Positions 16,268 through 24,559 of a stretch of 49,682 nt of DNA are shown here, piece by piece; the first letter of the stretch is position 1; every line of letters begins with the position of its first letter. The stretch is taken from positions 1 through 49,682 of the forward strand of contig NZ_MAYF01000090.1 in assembly GCF_001684955.1 (NCBI RefSeq). The letters are read 5' to 3'. The notes under the pieces were generated by a model. That model saw only the letters and a list, made by a program, of their open reading frames with translations. It searched no databases and was not told the DNA's origin. Made by a program: the position numbers and the translations under genes. Source of the DNA: Chryseobacterium contaminans (lineage in GTDB: Bacteria; Bacteroidota; Bacteroidia; Flavobacteriales; Weeksellaceae).

Positions 16268-17110
16268 TTAAAAAACTCTGTAAAGATTAAACCCAAAGAA
16301 AATGTGCCCTTTTCCCCAATTTCCTGATGCATTTGTAAGGTATCCGATATCTGAATTGATCTGGGAATTCGTAAATAAAAGCTGGAAAACATGCCCCCCG
16401 GTTTCTATATCCATACCTAACGATAAGGGATTTTTATAAAAACTGTGATTGTCGAAATTCACAAAGTATTCGGCATTTATAGAAATTCTTTTTGAAATTT
16501 TATAGCGCCCGCCAAGACCGGCAAGAAATTGATTTTTATCTTCCGTAGTAGGTTCATAAAGATTTTTATGTACATAGGAAGGGGTAAATTGCAATGAAAA
16601 TTGATCACTAAATCTTCTGGAAATAAGAGCCTGTGTAAGATAAGACAGCCTGTCACTGAATCTAAGGTGGGGATAGGTATCTTTATCCAAAGCTGTATTG
16701 GCGCCCATTACATGATATCCTACAACATCTACCGGAAAGTTCTCATTTTGTCTTACCAATCTATATTTAATGCCTCCTTCAAAGGTTTTCATATTGGTTT
16801 CCCGGGATAGGCTTAAAGAGATGGCATCTGTAACTCCATAGATTACACCTAATTTAGTAGAAGCATTATCCAGGCCAAAGAAATCTTTAAATCCAGCGCT
16901 TACATCACCAAAACGGTGTGCAACCACCATATACCATTCTTTTTTGGCGGCAAGTTTAGTGGATTGGCCGGTCACAATCTGCAGAGCTTTGAATGCCGGC
17001 TGTGACACGTCCGTATTGGTTTTTACAGTATCAATATCTTTCAGCAGATCTTCCTGTGCAAAGGCAAAAACTGATGAAAATACTGAAAAAAATAAGAGAG
17101 CTTTTGTCAT
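16268..17110 (-). CDS. DUF5777 family outer-membrane beta-barrel protein
   Basis: A 280-residue protein with a signal peptide (MTKALLFFSVFSSVFAFAQ). The mature part opens with AFKALQIVTGQSTKLAAKKEWYMVVAHRFGDVSAGFKDFFGLDNASTKLG, the pattern I associate with the DUF5777 beta-barrel family, and continues as alternating amphipathic strands ending in FFGFNLYRVF with a terminal Phe typical of outer-membrane barrels. The function of the family is not established. It is the first gene of a five-gene operon with cytochrome, YceI, ankyrin and DOMON proteins. Its promoter has a Crp-like box and a -7 element at 17140-17185. It could be the outer-membrane anchor or porin for that redox set. Confidence 0.85.
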   Translation of the reverse strand: MTKALLFFSVFSSVFAFAQEDLLKDIDTVKTNTDVSQPAFKALQIVTGQSTKLAAKKEWYMVVAHRFGDVSAGFKDFFGLDNASTKLGVIYGVTDAISLSLSRETNMKTFEGGIKYRLVRQNENFPVDVVGYHVMGANTALDKDTYPHLRFSDRLSYLTQALISRRFSDQFSLQFTPSYVHKNLYEPTTEDKNQFLAGLGGRYKISKRISINAEYFVNFDNHSFYKNPLSLGMDIETGGHVFQLLFTNSQINSDIGYLTNASGNWGKGHIFFGFNLYRVF

Positions 17111-17139
17111 ATTACAATTTATATTAAATTATGATATAA

Positions 17140-17185
17140 CAAATCTATCGTGTTCTCAATTCAAAAATATGTGATAAAAGTCACC
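17140..17185 (-). promoter_or_regulatory. Crp-type box plus -7 promoter element for the DUF5777-cytochrome operon
   Basis: TGTGA-N6-TCAC lies at 17170-17184 (perfect GTGA/TCAC palindrome, centre about 17177.5). On the minus strand a -7 element TAGATTTG occupies 17147-17140 and matches TAnnTTTG exactly. If transcription starts about 7 bases from the centre of that element (about 17136), the box is centred near -41, the class II activator position. No TTG is found at a normal -33 distance, which fits an activator-dependent promoter. Confidence 0.6.
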
Positions 17186-17237
17186 AAGAAAATCGTTTTT
17201 ATCAATCATAAATTTAAAAGTTTTAAAACAATATAAA

Positions 17238-17885
17238 TTAGATCAATCTAACATTTTCATTTACAGCTACTTTTATTCCTTCTTTTGTAATTAGAATATC
17301 TCCATCATTTTCAATTTTTTTTAAAACCCTGCTTACAACTTCCCTGGAAGTTCCAAGATTGTTGGCAATTTCTCTGTGGGTAATTTTTATAGGATTATTT
17401 CCTGTAACGGAAATCTGTTGTCTGATATAATTAAGCACTCTCTTATCCAGACGATGAAAAACGGCATCATTTACCATGCTCATGATTTCTGAAAACCGCT
17501 TGTCATACTCACGGTAAAACAGTTTATTTATCTCCGGAAACCTCAGCAGCCATTCATGCATAACAGAAACAGGAATAAGCAATGCCTCGGAATCTTCTTC
17601 TGCTACAGCATATACCCTACTTATGTAATCTGTAAAAATAGATGAAAAAGTCATCAGGCAGCTATCACTTTCTTTGATATAATAATAGATCAGTTCTCTT
17701 CCATCGTTTAACGTGAAAACTTTTATAGATCCTTTGATCAAAAAAGGGACATATTTATTTTTCTGCCCTTCTCTTACAATTTCAGTCTTTGATTTTATAT
17801 CTGCTAAAACAGCATGCTTCTGAAATTCATTCAAAAAATCGTTTCCCAAGAACCCGAATTTCTGAATAATAAATTGATTGTTCAT
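17238..17885 (-). CDS. Crp/Fnr family transcriptional regulator
   Basis: A 215-residue regulator with an N-terminal cyclic-nucleotide-type sensor barrel (about 20-120), a long dimer helix (about 122-152) and a C-terminal winged HTH at 168-192 (ITHREIANNLGTSREVVSRVLKKIE). Residues Arg181, Glu182 and Arg186 occupy the places of the CRP residues that read a GTGA half site. The Fnr cysteine cluster is absent, so an iron-sulfur oxygen sensor is unlikely; the ligand is unknown. It lies 127 bases upstream of the DUF5777-cytochrome operon on the same strand, and that gap contains a matching palindrome. It may thus control that operon, for instance in response to redox or nitrosative conditions. The link is inference. 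Confidence 0.92.
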   Translation of the reverse strand: MNNQFIIQKFGFLGNDFLNEFQKHAVLADIKSKTEIVREGQKNKYVPFLIKGSIKVFTLNDGRELIYYYIKESDSCLMTFSSIFTDYISRVYAVAEEDSEALLIPVSVMHEWLLRFPEINKLFYREYDKRFSEIMSMVNDAVFHRLDKRVLNYIRQQISVTGNNPIKITHREIANNLGTSREVVSRVLKKIENDGDILITKEGIKVAVNENVRLI

Positions 17886-17911
17886 TTCTTATTTTCTTCA
17901 ATATTTTGAAA

Positions 17912-17941
17912 CAAATATATAAAACAAGATCTATTATTCAA
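17912..17941 (-). promoter_or_regulatory. promoter of the Crp/Fnr regulator gene
   Basis: On the minus strand TTG (17941-17939), 19 bases of spacer and TATATTTG (17919-17912) match the flavobacterial consensus TTG-N17-23-TAnnTTTG. The ATG follows 26 bases downstream of the -7 element. Confidence 0.65.
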
Positions 17942-18046
17942 TAAAAAACAAAAAACTTTAATTATTAATAAATAAAAACAATTTTAAAATCTATTTATAT
18001 AAAAATTTGCTATAAAATAATTCACTGTATTAACAATTTGCAATAA

Positions 18047-18078
18047 AAAAACTGTTCCATAAAAATGAAACAGTTTTT
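18047..18078 (-). terminator. terminator of the TonB-dependent receptor operon
   Basis: AAAAACTGTT (18047-18056) pairs with AACAGTTTTT (18069-18078), with additional inner pairs. A T-run on the minus strand makes a typical rho-independent terminator 20 bases after the receptor stop. The rest of the gap 17942-18046 is A/T-rich and holds nothing else I can recognise. Confidence 0.85.
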
Positions 18079-18098
18079 ATAAAAGTCTATATTTCTGA

Positions 18099-20276
18099 TT
18101 AGAATCTATATTTCAGGTTAACACCATAAAAGAAATAAGACGTATTAGGTCCCGGATTTAAATCTGTAGGAACTGAATAATTACTTCCTTTATCTGAATC
18201 ATTGATATTATTACCCAGGAATAAGAATGTATAATTGATCTGGTTGGTAAGATTATTACCCATTACATAAAGATCTACATCAAACTTTCCAAAGGTCTTC
18301 TTATATCCCAATTTTGCATTCAACAACCCAAAACCTTTCACAAGTCTTTCGTTAGTAAAGTTAGTATATACCTGCCCCAGATAATTAAATGTATTTAAGA
18401 GATAAAAACCTGGTTTTGTATAAATATCTAAACCTAGTGCATATTTATTTCTTGGAACTCCTACGACTGTTTTATGATCATATACCATTAGTTTTCCTAG
18501 CTTCTTGGTATCAGGATCCTGATATTTGGGATCATAAACAGAGAAATCTTTGTATTTTGCATCATAATAAGATAGGTTTACAAACGGAACAATTCTTTCT
18601 ATAAAAGAATTATCTGTTCTGTATTGATAACCCACACTAAACTCCAATCCAGTATTTTTCTGACTCCCTGTATTAGCCCAGTATGTCTGATTAGCAGTAT
18701 TTCCAGGGATTAACAATTGCGTGAGTTTATCTGAATAATCTATTCTGAATGCTGAGATACGATAATCTAATTTTGTATTCATTAAAAGCCCATGTACACT
18801 GAAATCCAACATTTTTGCGCGCTCAGGTTTTAAATCATCATTCATAGTATTGGTACCGGTAATGTATGATGAAGCTGCTGTAGGAGAATTATACCCTTCA
18901 CTATAGCTTAGATTAAAGATCTGATGTTTCCATTCTTTCTGTAAGGCAAAATGCGGAGTATAAGCTGTTTTGTATTGCTTTTCAAATGATTGATCTGTAT
19001 GTCCTGCTATTAATCCCGGTAATGCGTAAAGATCTTTTCTGTCATAATTTGTTCTATTGGCACTTAAACCAGCCAATAACGTAAGCCCCCAAGGTTTATA
19101 GGTAAGGTAGTCTATTACAAAATAAGTGGATTGATTGCTGTTGTATTTAAAATACGACGCGTTCACCATCCCTGCTGTCTCTAAAGGATTTGTTATTGAG
19201 CCTGTAAAACGATAGCTTGATGTAGTGGAAACGGAGTTCTGTATTTCAGCACCGAAGTCTAAACGGTTTTCAAAATCTTTAAATTCATTTTTAAGGGTGA
19301 ATGTTGAACGTAGCCCTACATTCGGAGAACTGGTAACTCCATATGCCCCTGCGGAAACACTTTCTGTATTTCCATTATAATAAAACAAGGTAGTATAGTT
19401 TCTTAAATTGGACGTAAGGCTTACCATATTGCTTAATCCAACTCTTGTTGATTTTATCTTTGTTCCGGAATTTTTACGAATATATGCCGTATTTCCATTA
19501 TCTATTCCTGCATAATAATCTTCGTAAGAAATTTGCCCTGAAGTATGTTCATAGGAATAAGCCTGGCTTGCAAAGAAACTTAACTGGTCTTTTTTCCCTA
19601 GCTTAACGGTACCATTCACATTAAAAAAGTTTTTTAATCCGCCACCATTAGGCCTGTATCCATCCGTTTCAAGATGTCCGTATGCTGCACTTACTGAGTA
19701 ATTTTCATCTGCAACATTCAATTGTGTTCTGGACTGGAATGTTTTAAATGCCCCAAACATGGCATTTTCTGAGATAGATGCACCTTTTGTAAAATCCGGA
19801 CGGGTATAAAAACGAACAGCACCTCCAACTCCACCACCATACATGGTTGCTGCGGGACCTTTAATAACTTCTACATTGGTTACATAGGCGAAATCAACAT
19901 CATCCAGAACAGTTACCCCTTCAGCGTTAGTTAACGGCATATTATTCCAATAAGCTTTCACTCCCCAGTTATTGAACTTCTGGTCGTTTCCATATCCACG
20001 AAGAACAAGTCTCTGTCCACCAAAATTGGTTCTTTTATCTACCTGAAGTCCAGGCATTGTAGACAATGTCTGATCAATTGCCGCAGGATTATTTCTGTTA
20101 AGATCTTCTTCGGAAAGCGTTTCTACGGATTGTCCGTGTCTTTTAAATTCTGCGCGTTCCTGTTTTATTTTTTTTCTACCAAGGATATTAACTTCATCAA
20201 TTGATCCTTCCTGCACCTGTTGAGCATGAGCTATAACGCAACCTAACATTGCTGCCATGCATATATATTTTTTCAT
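18099..20276 (-). CDS. TonB-dependent outer-membrane receptor
   Basis: A 725-residue receptor with signal peptide MKKYICMAAMLGCVIAHAQ. The plug domain spans about 40-155: it includes VETLSEEDLNRNNPAAIDQTL, MPGLQVDKRTNFGGQRLVLRGYG and the VEVIKGPAATMYGGGVGGAVRF signature. A 22-strand barrel follows, closing with YGVNLKYRF and a terminal Phe. The plug and barrel resemble siderophore/FecA-like receptors rather than SusC proteins, since the CarboxypepD_reg-like N-terminal domain is missing and no SusD gene is adjacent. The substrate cannot be told. It is the last gene of a four-gene operon with two small unknown proteins and a BNR/T9SS protein, 37 bases after the preceding gene. Confidence 0.93.
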   Translation of the reverse strand: MKKYICMAAMLGCVIAHAQQVQEGSIDEVNILGRKKIKQERAEFKRHGQSVETLSEEDLNRNNPAAIDQTLSTMPGLQVDKRTNFGGQRLVLRGYGNDQKFNNWGVKAYWNNMPLTNAEGVTVLDDVDFAYVTNVEVIKGPAATMYGGGVGGAVRFYTRPDFTKGASISENAMFGAFKTFQSRTQLNVADENYSVSAAYGHLETDGYRPNGGGLKNFFNVNGTVKLGKKDQLSFFASQAYSYEHTSGQISYEDYYAGIDNGNTAYIRKNSGTKIKSTRVGLSNMVSLTSNLRNYTTLFYYNGNTESVSAGAYGVTSSPNVGLRSTFTLKNEFKDFENRLDFGAEIQNSVSTTSSYRFTGSITNPLETAGMVNASYFKYNSNQSTYFVIDYLTYKPWGLTLLAGLSANRTNYDRKDLYALPGLIAGHTDQSFEKQYKTAYTPHFALQKEWKHQIFNLSYSEGYNSPTAASSYITGTNTMNDDLKPERAKMLDFSVHGLLMNTKLDYRISAFRIDYSDKLTQLLIPGNTANQTYWANTGSQKNTGLEFSVGYQYRTDNSFIERIVPFVNLSYYDAKYKDFSVYDPKYQDPDTKKLGKLMVYDHKTVVGVPRNKYALGLDIYTKPGFYLLNTFNYLGQVYTNFTNERLVKGFGLLNAKLGYKKTFGKFDVDLYVMGNNLTNQINYTFLFLGNNINDSDKGSNYSVPTDLNPGPNTSYFFYGVNLKYRF

Positions 20277-20313
20277 TATTTAAAAATTAGTTACCATTAA
20301 TATTATATTCTCT

Positions 20314-20862
20314 TTAAACAAGTTGAATCTCCGGAGGAGGAATACTAATGGATAAATAATGAGTACTTTCTGATAGGTAATAGTGATTGGGTATTATATT
20401 TAGATTCAGCCTTAAAAAAAAGGGAACCTCTTTTTCGACAAGAATGATAAATCTGGATGTTTTAAGCAAATCTTTCTTAAGTCCCGGCAGATCGATCTGA
20501 GTTCTAAGATTACTTCTTTTAACGATTAGCTTTTTAGAAAGGTCCACCAAAGAATTGATGATAATATCTTTTTTGTCAAGGTAACAGAAGAAAAGCTTTT
20601 CCCCATTAATGGTAGTCACCTGAACGACATCATAAGAAAATCCGTCAAGCACAAATTCTTTATCTTCTTTCCATTCTGCTTTTGTTAAATCTTCTTCTGT
20701 AAAACATACCGTTTTTGATTTCTTTAAAGGATTCCGGGCAATATTATACTGCGTATGTTCGTATAGTTTTCTTTTTACATGAGAAACAACCGTGTAAGCC
20801 ATATTATTAAACAACATGATCACCGGAATGCATAAAAAGATAAAAAATAGTTTTCTGTTCAA
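20314..20862 (-). CDS. hypothetical membrane-anchored protein upstream of the TonB receptor
   Basis: A 182-residue protein of unknown family. The frame opens at a TTG at 20862 14 bases after the preceding gene. The next in-frame ATG is 15 codons later and would remove most of the hydrophobic N-terminus (LFFIFLCIPVIMLFNNMAYT), so the TTG start is favoured. After this signal anchor the protein is soluble and mixed alpha/beta, with KEFVLDGFSYDVVQV and a proline-rich tail ending in SISIPPPEIQLV. The position between a small lipoprotein and a TonB-dependent receptor suggests an envelope role. No function is assigned. Confidence 0.72.
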   Translation of the reverse strand: MNRKLFFIFLCIPVIMLFNNMAYTVVSHVKRKLYEHTQYNIARNPLKKSKTVCFTEEDLTKAEWKEDKEFVLDGFSYDVVQVTTINGEKLFFCYLDKKDIIINSLVDLSKKLIVKRSNLRTQIDLPGLKKDLLKTSRFIILVEKEVPFFLRLNLNIIPNHYYLSESTHYLSISIPPPEIQLV

Positions 20863-20876
20863 AAATAAACAATATT

Positions 20877-21332
20877 TTAAGGAGCCAGTTCTTCCTTAGT
20901 TTCAACCGAACTAAACTTTGGAATACTGATTCTATAGGATTTATTAGAATTTTTCAAGGTATATTCTACCCAACTTTCTTTGAGATTAGCCTTCTTCCCG
21001 GTACTTTCAGCAGATCCTCCTACCGGCAGGTCCTCAACATTTACATCATGGCTATTTTTATACTGCAGGTTTCCTTGTATCACAATAACATTTCCTGAAG
21101 TATTCTGACTGAACGGAACTTTACTTCCTTCTGCCATCAGATTTTTTACAATAACATTATTTTTTGCGCTCAGTTTTACGGTGTAAATAATTCCTTTTAC
21201 TCCTGCTCTTCCGCCCGACCATACTGTTCTTTCAGCAGAAAGTAAAGAAACAGATTTATCCTGAAAATTGGATACTGGCATTCCACAGGATGCCAGTATC
21301 CAAAATAATATTAATAATAATGGATTATTCAT
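20877..21332 (-). CDS. small hypothetical lipoprotein
   Basis: A 151-residue protein with a lipoprotein signal (MNNPLLLILFWILASC, Cys16). The mature part looks beta-rich: VWSGGRAGVKGIIYTVKLSAKNNVIVKNLMAEG, then GNVIVIQGNLQYKN and WVEYTLKNSNKSYRISIPKF, suggesting a small beta-sandwich. It starts 5 bases after the BNR/T9SS gene and is followed 14 bases later by the next gene, so it is in a tight operon. I do not recognise the family. Confidence 0.78.
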   Translation of the reverse strand: MNNPLLLILFWILASCGMPVSNFQDKSVSLLSAERTVWSGGRAGVKGIIYTVKLSAKNNVIVKNLMAEGSKVPFSQNTSGNVIVIQGNLQYKNSHDVNVEDLPVGGSAESTGKKANLKESWVEYTLKNSNKSYRISIPKFSSVETKEELAP

Positions 21333-21337
21333 TTTTT

Positions 21338-24187
21338 TTAATCATCATCACCTTCGGTATGTCCAATTACCAGGAAGTTACCATTAAATATGATTTCTCC
21401 TTTATCTTCAGCTTTCAGAATATAAGTTCCCGGAGTCATTTTCTGTCCGAATTCTTCATCAGACTTTACATTCTTCTTGCTATATACCAATCTTCCAGCC
21501 TTATCAAATATGCTGATATCTACAGTACTATGATTGGTATTATTAAATCTTAAACGGGCAATTCCTTTGGATGGATTAGGATAAACTCTGTTCGCCGTTC
21601 TTGGAGATACCGCTGTAGTTTCTGAAGTCGCCAGGTTAGTATTGGTATTTTGAGTTGTCCATGCTCCTCTTCCATAAGTAGAAACCAAAACTGTTTTTGT
21701 GGAAGGTCTGTAATCCAGGTTTGTTACTCTTACGTTCCCAATATTTCCTGTTACTGATGACCATGTAGGTGCTCCGGAAAGGAAATTTCCTGTTCCCCAT
21801 ACTCCCAACTCTGTACCTACTAATACTTCATTAGGATCATCCGGATTTCTTAGGATAGTTCTTACCGGCATATCTGGCAGGTTACCTTCTTTATTCTGCC
21901 ATGATGTTCCACCATCTGTTGAATAGAATACGCTAATCTGATTATAATTAGATAAGGTTAGTAAAATTTCATTTTCATTAGCTCCAAATTCTATATCTGA
22001 AATTGTTCCTGCAGCAGGTGATGTTAAAGCAGTAGATGTATATGATGGAGTGTTGGCATTGGTAATTTTAAAAAGTCTTCCCAGGTTAGTTCCTACAAAG
22101 AGTGTAGAGGATGTTTTTGTATGAGGAGAAATTTTAAGCCACGAAACTTGTTCGCCAGTCTGTGCTGTTCCTACATTAATCTGATCATTGGTGAATGTAG
22201 TCGCGGTACTGCTAAGCCCGGCTGTTCTGAAAAGCGTAAGCCCTGAGCGGTAAGAATAGAAAACATCATTCATTCTATCCAATGCAATTTCGTTTACGAA
22301 ATGTCCCATATTTCTGTTGGCAGAAGTTGTAATCAGATAATTGGCATATGGTGTGGAATTCAGTAAATAATGACTATTATTGGTATAGCTGGAAATTTCA
22401 TAATTATCCTGATCATCATATTCAGGATACATTCCGTCTCCTCCGGTAGCGGCTTGTGTAGTTAAGAAATTATTAGCCTGAGGTACACCATACAGCCACC
22501 ATGATCCGTTATCCTGCGCTCCAGCCAATAATTCTTCATTGGCAGGTGTTTTTGTAGGGTTAAGTACAGCCCCATAGAACTGGGTTACATTGTATCTTGT
22601 ATTCCTTGCAACCATACCTCCAACAGCACCAATATTTTCTTTATTTGCGGCAAAAAAGATTCCTCCATCATTTCCAAACATCATTTGCCCTGTACCGTAA
22701 TTATTGAATGGATTAAATACTATAGCATGCTGATCGGCATGTACCGTAGAAACAGCCAAATTAGCCATATTATTGTTATTGGACCATTTTGAAATCTGCG
22801 TCCAGTTCATTCCGCCGTCTGTGGATTTGAATAAATCAATACCTCCAATGTACAGTGTATTATCATTCAGAGGATCTGCTTTTATAACCAGATCATAAAA
22901 AGATTGTCCTCGTGTAAAGTCATTGGCCGGAATACTGGCATCTGTAGCTGTAGGTAATTTAATAACCTGTGGTACATCAGAAGTAGACTGCCATGTAGCT
23001 CCGCCATCAGCAGTTTTCACAATTCTGATAGGCTCCGCAGTTCCTACTCCCTGCATAAAAGCATAAGCTTTATTGGCATCCGTTTTCGAAAGCGTAAAAT
23101 TAACTCTTGAGCCAGTATTTCCTACATTATAGATTTGAGTGAAAGTATTTCCATCAGTAGATTTAAAAATTCTACCTCCTGAATCTATATTTGTAAATCT
23201 GGAACTCCTTGTAGAAAGCCATATAGAATTATCAGCGGCAATTTCTATTTGCTGGATAGAATATCCTGTTGTACTTACTACATTTGTTGTTGTATTCATT
23301 GCCAGCAGGTTGGTATTTTTGGTAAATGTTGCCCCGCCGTCTACAGATTTATACAATCCTGCCTGGCTTAGTCCTTGCCATCCATCATTAAAGGATATAC
23401 CAACATAAGAACCGCTTACTCCTGCATATATCTCTGAAACCCCGTTATTATTTCTTACTTTAATATCATTGATGTAAAAATTTCCATTTCTTACTCCATT
23501 AGCAGAATAAGTAACCGGAACGGTAAAAATCTGAGTCCATGTAGCGCCGCCATCTGTAGTTTTCCAGATTCCTGAGCCTACAACATCAGTAGTTGATGAT
23601 TCTCCCGTACCTACATAAAATGTCTGGGAATTGTTGGGATCATAAGTAATGCATACCACAGAGGTATTTGCCCAGAATGTACTTAAAGGCTGCCACTCGT
23701 TTGTACTCACTGAAGGATCCTGATTTACCCAAAGGCCTCCTGACACTCCACCTGCAAAAACTCTTTTACCTGCAGGATCATTAGGATCATACATGATTGC
23801 TCTTGTTCTTCCTCCTACATTATAAGGCCCTCTCTCAATCCAGGGTTCATTAATTATTTTTCCTGTAGCCGATCCCTGGTTTCCGGAAATAAAAGACATG
23901 GGTTGAGCAGCTTTGTACTGTCCCGTTAAAATATCCTTGTTTACCTTTGCCAGTTTTTCAAAATTAACATTTCCCGTAACAGGATCCATGGTTCTTTTAT
24001 AATCCTCCTCATTATATAAATCCGGAGGAGTTCCCATTAACTTAGCATTCTTATGTGCTTTCTTAATGTCTTTTTCATATTTAACATAAAGCTCCTGCAA
24101 GTGCTTTTGATTAGCCTGAGGCTTATTTTGCTGCTGAGCATACATATTAATGCAAAGTAAAGCAGCTGCAATAGGATAGAGTTTCAT
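21338..24187 (-). CDS. BNR/Asp-box beta-propeller protein with T9SS sorting domain
   Basis: About 949 residues. The frame opens at a TTG at 24196, but the ATG at 24187 gives the clean signal peptide MKLYPIAAALLCINMYAQ and follows an AAAGGA stretch; I choose it. After a helical region (to about 95) come propeller-like repeats with Asp-boxes such as KTTDGGATW and KSVDGGATF, and blocks like PWIERGPYNVGGRTRAI and FAGGVSGGLWV. The last 75 residues are a T9SS type A tail (RVYPNPSKGIARLRF ... DKAGRLVYSKK). The fold resembles the VPS10/sortilin and xyloglucanase-like propellers. It should be secreted or attached to the surface. It heads an operon with two small unknown proteins and a TonB receptor. 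It is a paralogue of the lipoprotein at 6350-10093, but with a standard signal peptide. Confidence 0.87.
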   Translation of the reverse strand: MKLYPIAAALLCINMYAQQQNKPQANQKHLQELYVKYEKDIKKAHKNAKLMGTPPDLYNEEDYKRTMDPVTGNVNFEKLAKVNKDILTGQYKAAQPMSFISGNQGSATGKIINEPWIERGPYNVGGRTRAIMYDPNDPAGKRVFAGGVSGGLWVNQDPSVSTNEWQPLSTFWANTSVVCITYDPNNSQTFYVGTGESSTTDVVGSGIWKTTDGGATWTQIFTVPVTYSANGVRNGNFYINDIKVRNNNGVSEIYAGVSGSYVGISFNDGWQGLSQAGLYKSVDGGATFTKNTNLLAMNTTTNVVSTTGYSIQQIEIAADNSIWLSTRSSRFTNIDSGGRIFKSTDGNTFTQIYNVGNTGSRVNFTLSKTDANKAYAFMQGVGTAEPIRIVKTADGGATWQSTSDVPQVIKLPTATDASIPANDFTRGQSFYDLVIKADPLNDNTLYIGGIDLFKSTDGGMNWTQISKWSNNNNMANLAVSTVHADQHAIVFNPFNNYGTGQMMFGNDGGIFFAANKENIGAVGGMVARNTRYNVTQFYGAVLNPTKTPANEELLAGAQDNGSWWLYGVPQANNFLTTQAATGGDGMYPEYDDQDNYEISSYTNNSHYLLNSTPYANYLITTSANRNMGHFVNEIALDRMNDVFYSYRSGLTLFRTAGLSSTATTFTNDQINVGTAQTGEQVSWLKISPHTKTSSTLFVGTNLGRLFKITNANTPSYTSTALTSPAAGTISDIEFGANENEILLTLSNYNQISVFYSTDGGTSWQNKEGNLPDMPVRTILRNPDDPNEVLVGTELGVWGTGNFLSGAPTWSSVTGNIGNVRVTNLDYRPSTKTVLVSTYGRGAWTTQNTNTNLATSETTAVSPRTANRVYPNPSKGIARLRFNNTNHSTVDISIFDKAGRLVYSKKNVKSDEEFGQKMTPGTYILKAEDKGEIIFNGNFLVIGHTEGDDD

Positions 24188-24334
24188 TCCTTTCAATTTT
24201 TCGCAAATTTAATTAAGAAAAATCAAATATTTTAACCCATATTAACTTAATTCATTCAATTTATATTTAAAATGAATAAAATTAAAAAGCATTGCATTTT
24301 GAATATTTTATAAGTCTATATCAGAGGTAGAATT

Positions 24335-24493
24335 ATGAAAAACGCAATCATTCATAAAAAAGAACAACTTTGTGAATTAATTATTCGTTTAAAAAAGCTA
24401 AGTACCAAAACTTTCAATCAATTAACGCATCTGATTTCAACAATAATTAATCTATTAATTTTATTTATACCTTATTTGGCAATTCCTCCGTAA
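24335..24493 (+). CDS. possible small ORF (52 residues) with hydrophobic C-terminus
   Basis: On the plus strand an ATG at 24335, preceded by AGAGG, opens a 52-codon frame ending at 24493. The first half is basic (MKNAIIHKKEQ, RLKKLSTKTF) and the second half hydrophobic (INLLILFIPYLAIPP), so it could be a small membrane peptide. It runs opposite to all nearby genes. No family is recognised and chance is a real possibility. The rest of the gap 24197-24559 holds A/T-rich sequence and the DUF3467 terminator. Confidence 0.3.
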   Translation: MKNAIIHKKEQLCELIIRLKKLSTKTFNQLTHLISTIINLLILFIPYLAIPP

Positions 24494-24510
24494 ACAAAAT
24501 ACCACAAAAA

Positions 24511-24536
24511 AATGCCCTGATAAAAACCAGGGCATT
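24511..24536 (-). terminator. terminator of the rpoB-rpoC-DUF3467 unit
   Basis: AATGCCCTG (24511-24519) and CAGGGCATT (24528-24536) form a perfect 9-bp stem, followed on the minus strand by a T-run (TTTTTTGTGG). It ends the RNA polymerase transcription unit. Confidence 0.9.
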
Positions 24537-24559
24537 CTTATTTTATTGTAAGAAAAATC

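Noticed and set aside
16267..16392. Upstream extension of the cytochrome lipoprotein frame
   Set aside because: It lies inside the DUF5777 gene in another frame; the ATG at 16266 gives a correct lipoprotein signal.
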